In this document: positions 10,302-17,151 of the stretch, one piece after another | How positions within the stretch are numbered: position 1 is the stretch's first letter | Layout of the letters: each line of letters begins with the position of its first letter | Origin: Dyadobacter fermentans | GTDB taxonomy: Bacteria; Bacteroidota; Bacteroidia; Cytophagales; Spirosomataceae | NCBI RefSeq assembly: GCF_019924045.1 | Contig: NZ_JAHXBN010000022.1 | Location: forward strand, 248,001-312,000 | Direction: 5' to 3' | DNA: 64,000 bases | Translations under genes and position numbers: made by a program | Notes under the pieces: model-generated | Told to the model about the DNA's origin: nothing | The model's database searches: none | Seen by the model: only the letters and a program-made list of their open reading frames with translations

Positions 10302-10603
10302 TTGATTGCGTTCATTTTAGCCTCCATTTCTCGCTTGTAGTCGAGATCGATAAGGCGCTCGGACTTTAATTTGGCGCGTTGCTCTTTGGCAGCTTCGTCG
10401 GTAGGAAGTGGGAACCAATCCATGATTTCATCAGGAGTATTTCCCAATGCCCCGGCAATCATTGCATAAGTTGTGTGTGCCTGGAAGCGAGCAAGCCTCC
10501 ACCGCTCATTGCTGTCAAATTCACGTTGCTTGTAATACCCCTCGCGAAGGAGGTTAAATTCGTATGGCGTGATGTCTTTGAGGTCCTTGGGTGAAATGCC
10601 CAT
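10298..10603 (-). CDS. Tail assembly chaperone, downstream (GT-like) frame
   Basis: The ATG-started frame gives 101 residues, but the same frame is open upstream to 10798 and the upstream part reads as coding: just before the ATG it encodes PPFDWRDYWRDAAR, which joins directly to MGISPKDLKDITPYEF. The pattern of DW, a helix, an MGISP turn and TPYEF resembles the short tail assembly chaperone family (Phage_TAC_6 type). No ATG, GTG or TTG exists in the upstream open part, so I infer that this protein is made mainly as the C-terminal part of a -1 frameshift fusion with the 131-residue protein at 10648-11043, giving about 248 residues. It overlaps the tape measure start by four bases. Confidence 0.8.
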   Translation of the reverse strand: MGISPKDLKDITPYEFNLLREGYYKQREFDSNERWRLARFQAHTTYAMIAGALGNTPDEIMDWFPLPTDEAAKEQRAKLKSERLIDLDYKREMEAKMNAIK

Positions 10604-10647
10604 ACGGGCCGCATCGCGCCAGTAATCTCGCCAGTCGAATGGGGGAG

Positions 10648-11043
10648 CTATCTCTTCCTGTTGCTCTTGTTCGGCGTCTTGGCTTGGGCTTGCGGAATCG
10701 TTTGGCTCACTCGCTCCAATACTGGAATGAACTGCCGATTGATAAACCCCAATGCGTTCATGAACGCGAGCGGTATTTTTGCCAGAGCCTCCTCGTCCCT
10801 ACACTCTTCATACAGCTCGAAGAACTCACGTTCGTCTTTCCATTTATGATCTTCGGGCTCGATACCGCACTGAATCAAAAAAGGAACCACCTCGAAATCG
10901 GGTAGCTGATGGTCTAGCAGGTTAAAATTCGGATGCCTTTCCTCGATGCGTCGGCGAGCATAGATACCGAAATTCACAAGATACTGGTGCTCTCCAAGGG
11001 TCAATTGCACCTTGGTTTCAGAGAAATCTCCAAGATTTTGCAT
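10648..11043 (-). CDS. Tail assembly chaperone, upstream (G-like) frame
   Basis: This 131-residue protein lies between the major tail protein and the tape measure gene, the standard place of the tail assembly chaperone that coats the tape measure during tail polymerisation. It is acidic and mostly helical, with a beta-rich start (residues 8-30). The last 25 residues are basic and low in complexity, as if they were only the zero-frame tail after a frameshift point near residues 89-100. A strong hairpin at 11060-11085 separates it from the abundant major tail protein, which would lower its expression. Assignment rests on synteny plus the frameshift evidence. Confidence 0.75.
   Translation of the reverse strand: MQNLGDFSETKVQLTLGEHQYLVNFGIYARRRIEERHPNFNLLDHQLPDFEVVPFLIQCGIEPEDHKWKDEREFFELYEECRDEEALAKIPLAFMNALGFINRQFIPVLERVSQTIPQAQAKTPNKSNRKR
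10651..10798 (-). other. Probable -1 programmed ribosomal frameshift region of the tail chaperone pair
   Basis: The -1 frame of the 131-residue chaperone gene opens after a TAG at 10799-10801 and runs on into the downstream gene, so a shift must occur between 10798 and the zero-frame stop at 10648. Within it, no strictly canonical X_XXY_YYZ heptamer was found. The best candidates are A_AAA_ATA at 10774-10780 (lysine codon before a rare isoleucine codon) and G_GGG_TTT at 10744-10750; both allow the P-site tRNA to re-pair perfectly one base back. Either would give a fusion of about 248 residues. In lambda and many siphophages the G/GT pair is made this way. Confidence 0.6.
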
Positions 11044-11059
11044 TGCGATTTAGTTTAAA

Positions 11060-11085
11060 GCCACTCCTCAAAACTGAGGAGTGGC
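11060..11085 (-). terminator. Hairpin between major tail protein and chaperone genes
   Basis: A perfect 11-base-pair stem with a four-base loop (arms 11060-11070 and 11075-11085). On the minus strand it is followed by CTTTAAAC rather than a full U-tract, so it may be a partial terminator or an RNA-stabilising hairpin. Its position after the major tail protein gene suits an attenuator that makes tail tube protein more abundant than the chaperones. Confidence 0.65.
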
Positions 11086-11103
11086 CGTTTGTTGATGAAA
11101 GTG

Positions 11104-11565
11104 TTATTCCTGATCTGACAGCTCAGGAAGCCCAACGATGGTGAAGGCGATCGTGTAAGTCCTTGCCTCGCCATTCGATCCTGTCTCGCGGAACGAGGCG
11201 ATGTAAGCCTGGAATTCACGAACCAAGTCGTTAGTGTACTTGCCGGCAAGCCGGTATGATCGCAATACCTGCGGAACGGTTTTAAACCAGGTCTCAAACT
11301 CACGCCGTGAAACGTTGGTTGCAATATCCGCCGCAGCATATTCGAACACAAAACCGGTTAGCTGCATGTCATAGTCTGGCTCCTCGCCATCGGGCACCTT
11401 CTTTTTCCCGGAATCGCAGTTGAGCGTAACCAGGTTGGCAGCGCCCCCGTAGTCCTTTGAGTTTCCGCACCCTACCATTATCCAGTTAGGGGCGGCTTCC
11501 GTACCCTTATTTACGAAGAAATTTACCTCGCGGTTGAGTACGGCCGGATCAATTCTTTCAGCCAT
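11104..11565 (-). CDS. Major tail (tube) protein
   Basis: A 153-residue protein placed between the tail terminator and tail chaperone genes. The sequence is beta-rich with an alternating hydrophobic pattern (residues 10-35, 60-75, 130-148) and a central helix (residues 78-120), consistent with the tail tube fold shared by HK97-type phages. A leader motif TTTGTTGATGA (plus-strand reading) lies at 11580-11590, 15 bases before the start, and a strong hairpin follows the gene. Expected product: hexameric rings stacked to form the non-contractile tail tube. Confidence comes mainly from gene order. Confidence 0.8.
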   Translation of the reverse strand: MAERIDPAVLNREVNFFVNKGTEAAPNWIMVGCGNSKDYGGAANLVTLNCDSGKKKVPDGEEPDYDMQLTGFVFEYAAADIATNVSRREFETWFKTVPQVLRSYRLAGKYTNDLVREFQAYIASFRETGSNGEARTYTIAFTIVGLPELSDQE

Positions 11566-11575
11566 TGGTTATTTA

Positions 11576-11971
11576 TTAATTTGTTGATGATACTCTTGCA
11601 AATGCCTCATATTCGACCACTTTAATATGGGTCTTTAATTCGTCGTCCCAACCGTCGGGCCCGTGTTGGCCGCGCTGGAACTTAATTCCTATATTCCCGA
11701 TCTTACCGGCGTAGTCATTCAGAACATTTCTGATCGCCGCCATCGCGTCAAGACAGTGTACGTAGTCGTCGGCAAATATCCCAACCTCGACAACTCCGTT
11801 GTGCATCCCCATCGGGTTATCACATTGCATCGGCTCCATGCGGTTTGCCGCGACATAAACGGCGGGATACTCCTCGTCCGCCTTGATGATATTCGGAAAG
11901 ATCCTATCTCCAACTATGGCCGCTAATTCGGGGATTGTCAGTAACAAGTTAATTATTGCCTCCTCTATCAT
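11576..11971 (-). CDS. Tail terminator/completion protein (DUF3168-like)
   Basis: The ATG at 11971 was chosen because it overlaps the stop of the upstream gene as ATGA; longer forms to 12004 use an internal position of that gene. The resulting 131 residues start with a helix (MIEEAIINLLLTIPEL), then a short turn with VGDRIFPNII, and PAVYV, the pattern of DUF3168 tail-completion proteins that cap the tail tube. It lies between a gp10-like connector gene and the major tail protein, the usual place for this protein. Confidence 0.75.
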   Translation of the reverse strand: MIEEAIINLLLTIPELAAIVGDRIFPNIIKADEEYPAVYVAANRMEPMQCDNPMGMHNGVVEVGIFADDYVHCLDAMAAIRNVLNDYAGKIGNIGIKFQRGQHGPDGWDDELKTHIKVVEYEAFARVSSTN

Positions 11972-12498
11972 TTTGCAGATTTGGGTAGATTTTCTTTCGC
12001 CCACCTGATAAACTGCTCCCTATATTCGCGCTGAAAATCAGTGCGAACCATGGATATGGTTTGATCATAAGCCCTATCTAAAAAGTTGTTCGCTCGAACG
12101 CGCCCTGTTCGACGGCCTTTTTCCGTTAGCCGGTCCTTGGTACCTCCGGTTATAAATGGTGTTCTCCATCCAACTTTGCCAGGCATACGGCTAACGCCAA
12201 CCAATACACGCGACAATTCCTTTATCTCCGGACGACCAATTTTAATGCGCAGATCCCTTCTGGTTGCGCCTCCCTGAGCGTAAGCATTTGCACTCTTGCC
12301 GGCCTTACGGTGTTTCAACGAAACTCGCATTTGCCCGTTTGACGAAACAGGCACCTGGGCTTTCGCGGCAATAAGCATCGGCCTTACTGATCTTCTCAAA
12401 AGGTTATTAGCAATTTCCGGAGGCATAATGCGGGAATACCTGCCCATCGCCTTTTCGACCTTGGTGATTTCGGACGTATCGGCGGTTACCTTGATCAT
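11968..12498 (-). CDS. HK97 gp10-like head-tail/tail completion protein
   Basis: Start chosen at 12498, where ATGA overlaps the stop of the upstream adaptor gene; this gives 176 residues. The protein is strongly basic with an N-terminal helix (residues 8-35) and a central RRDLRIKIG-like beta segment, then TPFITGGTKDRL and a helical C-terminus, as in the HK97 gp10 family that joins tail to connector. The arrangement gp6-like, gp16-like, gp10-like, DUF3168, tail tube is the standard siphovirus order. Confidence 0.75.
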   Translation of the reverse strand: MIKVTADTSEITKVEKAMGRYSRIMPPEIANNLLRRSVRPMLIAAKAQVPVSSNGQMRVSLKHRKAGKSANAYAQGGATRRDLRIKIGRPEIKELSRVLVGVSRMPGKVGWRTPFITGGTKDRLTEKGRRTGRVRANNFLDRAYDQTISMVRTDFQREYREQFIRWAKENLPKSAK

Positions 12499-12848
12499 TT
12501 TGCCAATTCTGTTTTGATAAGAATCCTCTTTCTGCGCTCTATCTCCGTAGCATCGGCAACGACGTTGTAAAGCTTGCCGGAGAAAATGTCCTTGATCTTC
12601 CAACCAGTTTCAATGTCGAGCCCTGGAATGAAATGAATCTCCCAATCAACACTTGTGACACTCCGGGAAGCATTACGCTTCTCATTATCCTCCTCGACAG
12701 ATCCTGGCTCTTTCCGATATGCAGGAAAATTGTCATAAACCAGCTCATCACCAGTTTTTGACTCATTTACCCGGTTCGAAATTTTCACCGGCTTAAAAAT
12801 TTGAATGCGCCGATCAAACTGACCTACGCCGCGTCTTCTATCCCGCAT
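12495..12848 (-). CDS. Phage head-tail adaptor (SPP1 gp16 / HK97 gp7-type stopper)
   Basis: Start chosen at the ATG at 12848; longer readings cover the end of the preceding gene. The 117-residue product begins MRDRRRGVGQFDRRIQIF, typical for head-tail joining proteins (short basic N-terminus leading into a five-stranded barrel), and contains VDWEIHFIPGLDIETGWKI, close to the conserved centre of this family where the partner reads R-x-I-x-Y-x-x-x-I. It overlaps the preceding connector gene by 11 bases and the following gene by 4. Role: stopper ring beneath the connector. Confidence 0.75.
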   Translation of the reverse strand: MRDRRRGVGQFDRRIQIFKPVKISNRVNESKTGDELVYDNFPAYRKEPGSVEEDNEKRNASRSVTSVDWEIHFIPGLDIETGWKIKDIFSGKLYNVVADATEIERRKRILIKTELAK

Positions 12849-13392
12849 AAGGAAGTATGTAAGGCTCCAAGAGCCGGTCCACCATTGTCTTTTTCTCGCG
12901 TACGTAATCGCCTGGATCATCGTACCACTCTGCTATCAGGCCGCGAACAGCCTGCAAAAGGCGCTTTGGAATTTTACCATCTGGATATCCTGCCTTAAAT
13001 GTTACCAGGAACGATGTTTTCGAAGTCCGAAACGAGGGATTCCAACGGATACGGGAACGTAGCTCACTTTCCGGAATAAGGCTGTAATTGCTTGCCGGAA
13101 TTTCTGTAAACCCGGATTCGCCCTCTTCCTCGATACTTGTAATGCTTCGGATGAGAAATTTGTCACGGATCTCGCACGGCAATGAATTGGTATACCATTC
13201 ATAATCCGAGACTGCGAGTGATAGATTAGTTTCAACCTCAACATAATCGATCGCAGCACCGATTAGTGCTTCAACCTTCGCATCTTCGGCAACATACCCA
13301 GGAATATCCAGACGAAGCCACTGTTTCGCCTGATCAAGTGTGACAGGCGAAACAGTGTACTTTTCTTTCAATATCGGGTAGCTCCTCTGCAT
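12838..13392 (-). CDS. Head-tail connector protein (HK97 gp6-like)
   Basis: The 184-residue protein starts with helices carrying SPVTLDQAKQWLRL and EDAKVEALIGAAIDYVE, the hallmark of gp6-type phage connectors that form a ring under the portal. A beta-rich central part is followed by a C-terminal helix pair (LLQAVRGLIAEWYDD), also typical. The start shares one base with the stop of the 55-residue gene upstream (TAATG). Confidence 0.88.
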   Translation of the reverse strand: MQRSYPILKEKYTVSPVTLDQAKQWLRLDIPGYVAEDAKVEALIGAAIDYVEVETNLSLAVSDYEWYTNSLPCEIRDKFLIRSITSIEEEGESGFTEIPASNYSLIPESELRSRIRWNPSFRTSKTSFLVTFKAGYPDGKIPKRLLQAVRGLIAEWYDDPGDYVREKKTMVDRLLEPYILPYAG

Positions 13393-13559
13393 TACGCCTC
13401 GATCTCTTCTGCGTATTCGATTTCAAGCAGCTTCTCAGCCACTGATTTAGGCAGCTCAGGCGTTTCACCTGGCTCATTCACCACCAGCGGGTGAAGTTTG
13501 ACGATGCGAACTTTCAGGGTTTCTAGCTCGGCACCCTCCGTTTTTTTGGTTTTTGCCAT
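13392..13559 (-). CDS. Small acidic phage protein (55 residues)
   Basis: A short frame starting MAKTKKTEG and ending EYAEEIEA lies between the major capsid and connector genes. It is acidic and lysine-rich at the start with no known domain. The stop overlaps the connector start as TAATG, and the ATG follows a hairpin after the capsid gene. Many HK97-type phages have a small gene here, sometimes Rho-termination-like or head-fibre-like; the function is not known. Confidence 0.7.
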   Translation of the reverse strand: MAKTKKTEGAELETLKVRIVKLHPLVVNEPGETPELPKSVAEKLLEIEYAEEIEA

Positions 13560-13575
13560 TTGTATTTGTGGAAGC

Positions 13576-13591
13576 GGGCCCGTGAGGGCCC
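13576..13591 (-). terminator. GC-rich hairpin after the major capsid gene
   Basis: GGGCCC at 13576-13581 and 13586-13591 pair around a four-base loop. It lies 26 bases beyond the major capsid stop in the direction of transcription, with no strong U-tract. It could be a partial terminator or a 3' stabiliser for the capsid message. Confidence 0.45.
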
Positions 13592-13617
13592 AGGTTAAAA
13601 ACTAGCTTATTTGCGGA

Positions 13618-14931
13618 TTACGGACGAACGGTGACAATGTCCTTGATACCGGCGAACGATTTCTTCCGAGCTTCGCGCTGGTTCCAGAAAGCATTGACCG
13701 TAACCTCGATTTCCGCTTTTTTCTTCGCAGTGAACGGGTCAACGATGTACTCAGTACCGCCCCACTGTCCGATAATCCAGTCTTTGAAGTTCCCGTAGAT
13801 CAGCGCGGAGAGGTTCGTTCCTGTGTTTTTCGTCAGGTTCGACGGGATCAGGTTGGAAACAACCGGCGTGTAGCCGTTCAAAAGGTTGTCACGGGTATCC
13901 CAAACAGCTTCACCGTTCGTGCCGGTGAATTTCTGAGTGGTTTTCAGGATTCCACGGACTTTTGAGTTGGTCAGGTACTTAGGCTTGCCGCGCAAGTGAT
14001 TGTATCCAGAAACCATAGTTTCCAGTTCTACAATATCCTCGTAAGTAGGCAATGCGCCGTTGGTATCGAGAGGAAGCAAGTTGCCATTCGCGCTGGTAAT
14101 GATCAAAAGGAGCTTGATAGCCGCCTCAACGTTCATTTTTTGCGCCAATGCTTCGCCGATCTGATTGATCACGAACTGTTCCATGTCGATACTTCCCTGG
14201 ATCATGATCTGACGGGAAATAGGAATGGTTACGCCGCGACGCTCAGGCACCATGCCGAGTGAGCTGAATAGGATTTCGGCGTCCAGCATTTCCTCGATCT
14301 CATCGAGCTCCTGAATTACTGGAACGGTGTCTTGCACAGGAATTTTGAGGTTACCCGTCAAGCCTGTCAAGAAAGTTGCGTCTACTTCTTTCAGGAAGGT
14401 ATTGGCCTGCAAAACTTCCAAAACGGAGCGTACATCCTCACGGATCAACACACCACCCTGGTCGCCCGGATTGGTTGTCTGGCCCGTCGCAGTCTGACCG
14501 CGTTTAGAGAAAACCGAATCCATCACGATGATACCAGCGCCGTTTACCTCAATATTGTCACGTTTGGCGGCCTCCATACCGATTGCCTGAACTTCGGCTT
14601 CAACGCCATCCAGTTCCCTCATGTGCAATTTCGAGTCAAGTGCGCGTAGCAAGCTAAATCGTGCAAGGTCGCGTTCGTCCTGCTTCGAAATATCGCGCTG
14701 CCCATCCTCGCCAGTACCGACGGATGCAGCCCGGCCCGCATTGAAAGCCTGGATTTGTTGCGCGCTTCTGATCTGCTCGTCGAGATCCTTCACCTCGTTA
14801 GTGAGCGTAGAAAATTGGGAGCGTTCATCCGGCGTAAGTGCCCTTGTATCGGACTCCTTCGCAAGGTTCTCCATTTCGCCATACTTGACGGCGCGCTCGT
14901 CTTGGAGTTCTTTAAGCGTTTTCTTGGACAT
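13618..14931 (-). CDS. Major capsid protein, HK97 family
   Basis: The 437-residue protein has the HK97 layout: an N-terminal coiled-coil delta/scaffold domain (residues 1-75, KELQDERAVKYGEMENLAKE), a linker, and the capsid fold from about residue 140 on (GQTTNPGDQGGVLIREDV, then LEVLQANTFLKEV). The C-terminal motif with AFWNQREARKKSFAGIKD is the strand region near the A-domain and P-loop that is typical of the family. The prohead protease lies just upstream and should remove the N-terminal region. A TTTCATCAACAAA leader at 14939-14951 precedes the start. Confidence 0.93.
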   Translation of the reverse strand: MSKKTLKELQDERAVKYGEMENLAKESDTRALTPDERSQFSTLTNEVKDLDEQIRSAQQIQAFNAGRAASVGTGEDGQRDISKQDERDLARFSLLRALDSKLHMRELDGVEAEVQAIGMEAAKRDNIEVNGAGIIVMDSVFSKRGQTATGQTTNPGDQGGVLIREDVRSVLEVLQANTFLKEVDATFLTGLTGNLKIPVQDTVPVIQELDEIEEMLDAEILFSSLGMVPERRGVTIPISRQIMIQGSIDMEQFVINQIGEALAQKMNVEAAIKLLLIITSANGNLLPLDTNGALPTYEDIVELETMVSGYNHLRGKPKYLTNSKVRGILKTTQKFTGTNGEAVWDTRDNLLNGYTPVVSNLIPSNLTKNTGTNLSALIYGNFKDWIIGQWGGTEYIVDPFTAKKKAEIEVTVNAFWNQREARKKSFAGIKDIVTVRP

Positions 14932-14957
14932 TGCTTTGTTTGTTGATGAAATTGTTA

Positions 14958-15557
14958 TTAACCATTGATCATCTGGATCCGCATGCGCGCATACTGACTC
15001 AGATATTGCCTTTCTTGCTCTTTAATCGCCTTTATCGCCGCGTCATAAGATCGCTGAGCGACGTCAGTCGTAGTTTGGGTGTAGGCTGGTAAGGTGACCG
15101 GCCCGACTTCGAACACCTTTTCAATCCGTGTTACATACCGGAGAATAACACCGTCTCTTTCCTGGCTAAAATCCCATTCATCGCCATTGTCAGCCGTCGT
15201 AAACATGAATGAGCTACCCGTAACATACTCATTGCGAATAGGCTCAATTACCAGGTCTTTGATGGTCTGCGTCGGCAGCGGTACAGCGTCGTAATGAAAA
15301 CCCTTCTCATCGATAGTGTAGGTAAGGGTCTTATTCGTCGTCCTGCCCAGCACATAAACCATGTTGTGATTGAAGCAAGACACGATATCGTCCAGATCGG
15401 CGCCATTCAGCGCGCGCGGGTCGATGATTTCGTAAAACCACCCAAGTTTTTGCGACCGCTGATTGAATACAATGCCGGTACCAGGGATGTGTACAACGCC
15501 ATCGGCTCCGGAAACGGCCCGCACTTGACTAAGATTCTGAGGCACTATCCTCGTTTC
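14958..15557 (-). CDS. HK97-family prohead protease
   Basis: ATG at 15557 is preferred over an upstream TTG at 15602; it gives 199 residues and overlaps the portal gene by 29 bases. The sequence METRIVPQNLSQVRAV leads into the strand pattern of the herpesvirus-assemblin-like protease fold, with a serine in the GSSFMFT segment (around residue 115) and a histidine in the CFNHN segment (around residue 72) as probable catalytic residues. It lies between portal and capsid genes as in HK97. Role: maturation cleavage of the capsid scaffold domain. Confidence 0.85.
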   Translation of the reverse strand, partial: ETRIVPQNLSQVRAVSGADGVVHIPGTGIVFNQRSQKLGWFYEIIDPRALNGADLDDIVSCFNHNMVYVLGRTTNKTLTYTIDEKGFHYDAVPLPTQTIKDLVIEPIRNEYVTGSSFMFTTADNGDEWDFSQERDGVILRYVTRIEKVFEVGPVTLPAYTQTTTDVAQRSYDAAIKAIKEQERQYLSQYARMRIQMING

Positions 15558-16878
15558 CATTGCTTTTTTTGTTGTTTTTTGACTGTTTAAACTCCTTTCC
15601 AAGTAGAGCGAGTGGACGGTTTGACCCGTTCATGTAAGCCGTGGCTCCGGTACCATCAGGCAGCTTGTCCATTTCTTCCAAGTCTCGCACTTCGTCGAGC
15701 TTAAAGAAGCCAGCGCCGGCCATTTTCGTGTAATACTCTGCTTGTGCCTTTTGGTCGCCTTTCAGCAATCCTTTGAAATTGTGTCGGGTGAAAATCCCGG
15801 CTAGTATTTCGTCCTTCCGCAGGCACTTGTAGTCGAGCTCCTGCTCGAATTGTGTCGCGATCGGGATCAGTACCGAGTTTGTGAGTGCGATAAACATCTG
15901 TTCGACGCCGGTTCCCCATGAACTTTGAACTTCGGTATTACCCAAGACCGAAAGTGGTAGCCCGAACATCATCGCGATTTCTTTTGCCGAATGGTTAAAA
16001 AGCTCATTCAGCTGCGACTCGACCGGTGTCATGCCGACTTTTGTGAATTTGGTCCCGTGAGAAAGAACTACGAGTCCAAAGCCGCCGTCGTCGCCGTCCT
16101 GCAACCCTTCGACCATCCTCTTTTTGATGATCTTCGCGGCATCCTCATTTTTTGCGTCGCCGCTCTCGATGATCCCCCCGACAAAGGTGCTTTTCGACAA
16201 AAACTTGTCTTCGAATTGCTTGGCTAGCAGGTTAATTTTGATCGTTTGGGCTTGCCACGCTACAATCGATCCGCCCCAATTGCCGTCAAAACTCAGGTCT
16301 TTTAACCAAATCACATCATCCTCGAAAAGCGTCTTATTGAGGTGAGGGATCTTGAAATAGAACTCATCCGAAGAAACGTCATGCAGGATGAACACTTTCG
16401 AGCATGGATATGGGATGATTTCGGTTACCCTGCGCAGATAATCACGTTTGATTTCTGCTATTGACCAGCCATAGACCAGGCAATTCATTAACATTGTTCT
16501 GTGCGCTATAAATGGCGACATATGCCGATTCGCACGCTTTGTCAAAACCCAATGGAGCGGATGCTCCGTGAATTTTTTGCTACCACCTTCCGCCTCTGAA
16601 CGGTAAACTGTATACGGTAGGCTCGAAAGGATGTTACATATAAACCTGACACACCCGTAAAACGCGGCGATACTCATCGCGTTCCGTGGCGTCACAGAGA
16701 CATGCAGCTCATCCAATCCCAATTTCCGCACAAATTCTTCTGCTGAATCCCTCGTGGAAGCAACAGAACCTGAGCCGTCCGAAACAGTTGCCGGAGTTAC
16801 CGACCGCTCTTCAACGGATTCAACGGGTGCGGGCAGGGATCTCTCGCCTGATCGAAAGATGTTATTCCAAAAGCCCAA
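15529..16878 (-). CDS. Phage portal protein (HK97/SPP1 type)
   Basis: Read from a TTG codon at 16878 (MGFWNNIFR, a start typical of portals), the protein has 449 residues. The core contains AFYGCVRFICNILSSLPYTVY, the family's first helix, HPLHWVLTKRAN, and FVGGIIES and MMFGLPLSVLG motifs found in HK97-type portals. It forms the dodecameric ring at the packaging vertex. The last 40 residues are Lys/Asn/Ser-rich and overlap the protease start. Confidence 0.92.
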   Translation of the reverse strand: MGFWNNIFRSGERSLPAPVESVEERSVTPATVSDGSGSVASTRDSAEEFVRKLGLDELHVSVTPRNAMSIAAFYGCVRFICNILSSLPYTVYRSEAEGGSKKFTEHPLHWVLTKRANRHMSPFIAHRTMLMNCLVYGWSIAEIKRDYLRRVTEIIPYPCSKVFILHDVSSDEFYFKIPHLNKTLFEDDVIWLKDLSFDGNWGGSIVAWQAQTIKINLLAKQFEDKFLSKSTFVGGIIESGDAKNEDAAKIIKKRMVEGLQDGDDGGFGLVVLSHGTKFTKVGMTPVESQLNELFNHSAKEIAMMFGLPLSVLGNTEVQSSWGTGVEQMFIALTNSVLIPIATQFEQELDYKCLRKDEILAGIFTRHNFKGLLKGDQKAQAEYYTKMAGAGFFKLDEVRDLEEMDKLPDGTGATAYMNGSNRPLALLGKEFKQSKNNKKSNGNEDSASES

Positions 16879-16940
16879 TGAAATATAAGTTTGCTCGAAA
16901 GGTACGGAAGCGAAAAACTAAAAATGGTAACTCCCAATAC

Positions 16941-17150
16941 CTACCTTGAAAAAATATTTGATTTTTTGCCATAATAAGCCGTTTTAAACGACTCAAAAGA
17001 TGAATAGTAGTTTTTATATCCATCGGCGGAGCAAATCCGGTCAACGTGGTCAAATGCCTTCCTTACGCTGATTCCCGTAGCTAAATGATCGCTAAACAAC
17101 TTTAAAAAAGCCGTTCTAGTCAGTTGTAGGTCTGTTTTTTGAATTTTCAT
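16941..17150 (-). CDS. Small phage protein of unknown function between terminase and portal
   Basis: ATG at 17150, one base past the terminase stop, gives 69 residues beginning MKIQKTDLQLTR. The product is basic with aromatic residues near the C-terminus (YKNYYSSFESFKTAYYG) and looks helical. It resembles short terminase-adjacent genes that may bind DNA, but no domain is recognised. The base composition is more AT-rich than its neighbours. Confidence 0.6.
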   Translation of the reverse strand: MKIQKTDLQLTRTAFLKLFSDHLATGISVRKAFDHVDRICSADGYKNYYSSFESFKTAYYGKKSNIFSR

Positions 17151-17151
17151 G

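Noticed and set aside
10876..10882. Canonical T_TTT_TTG slippery heptamer in the chaperone gene
   Set aside because: It is in phase, but the -1 frame from it meets a TAA about 30 bases later, so it cannot join to the downstream frame.
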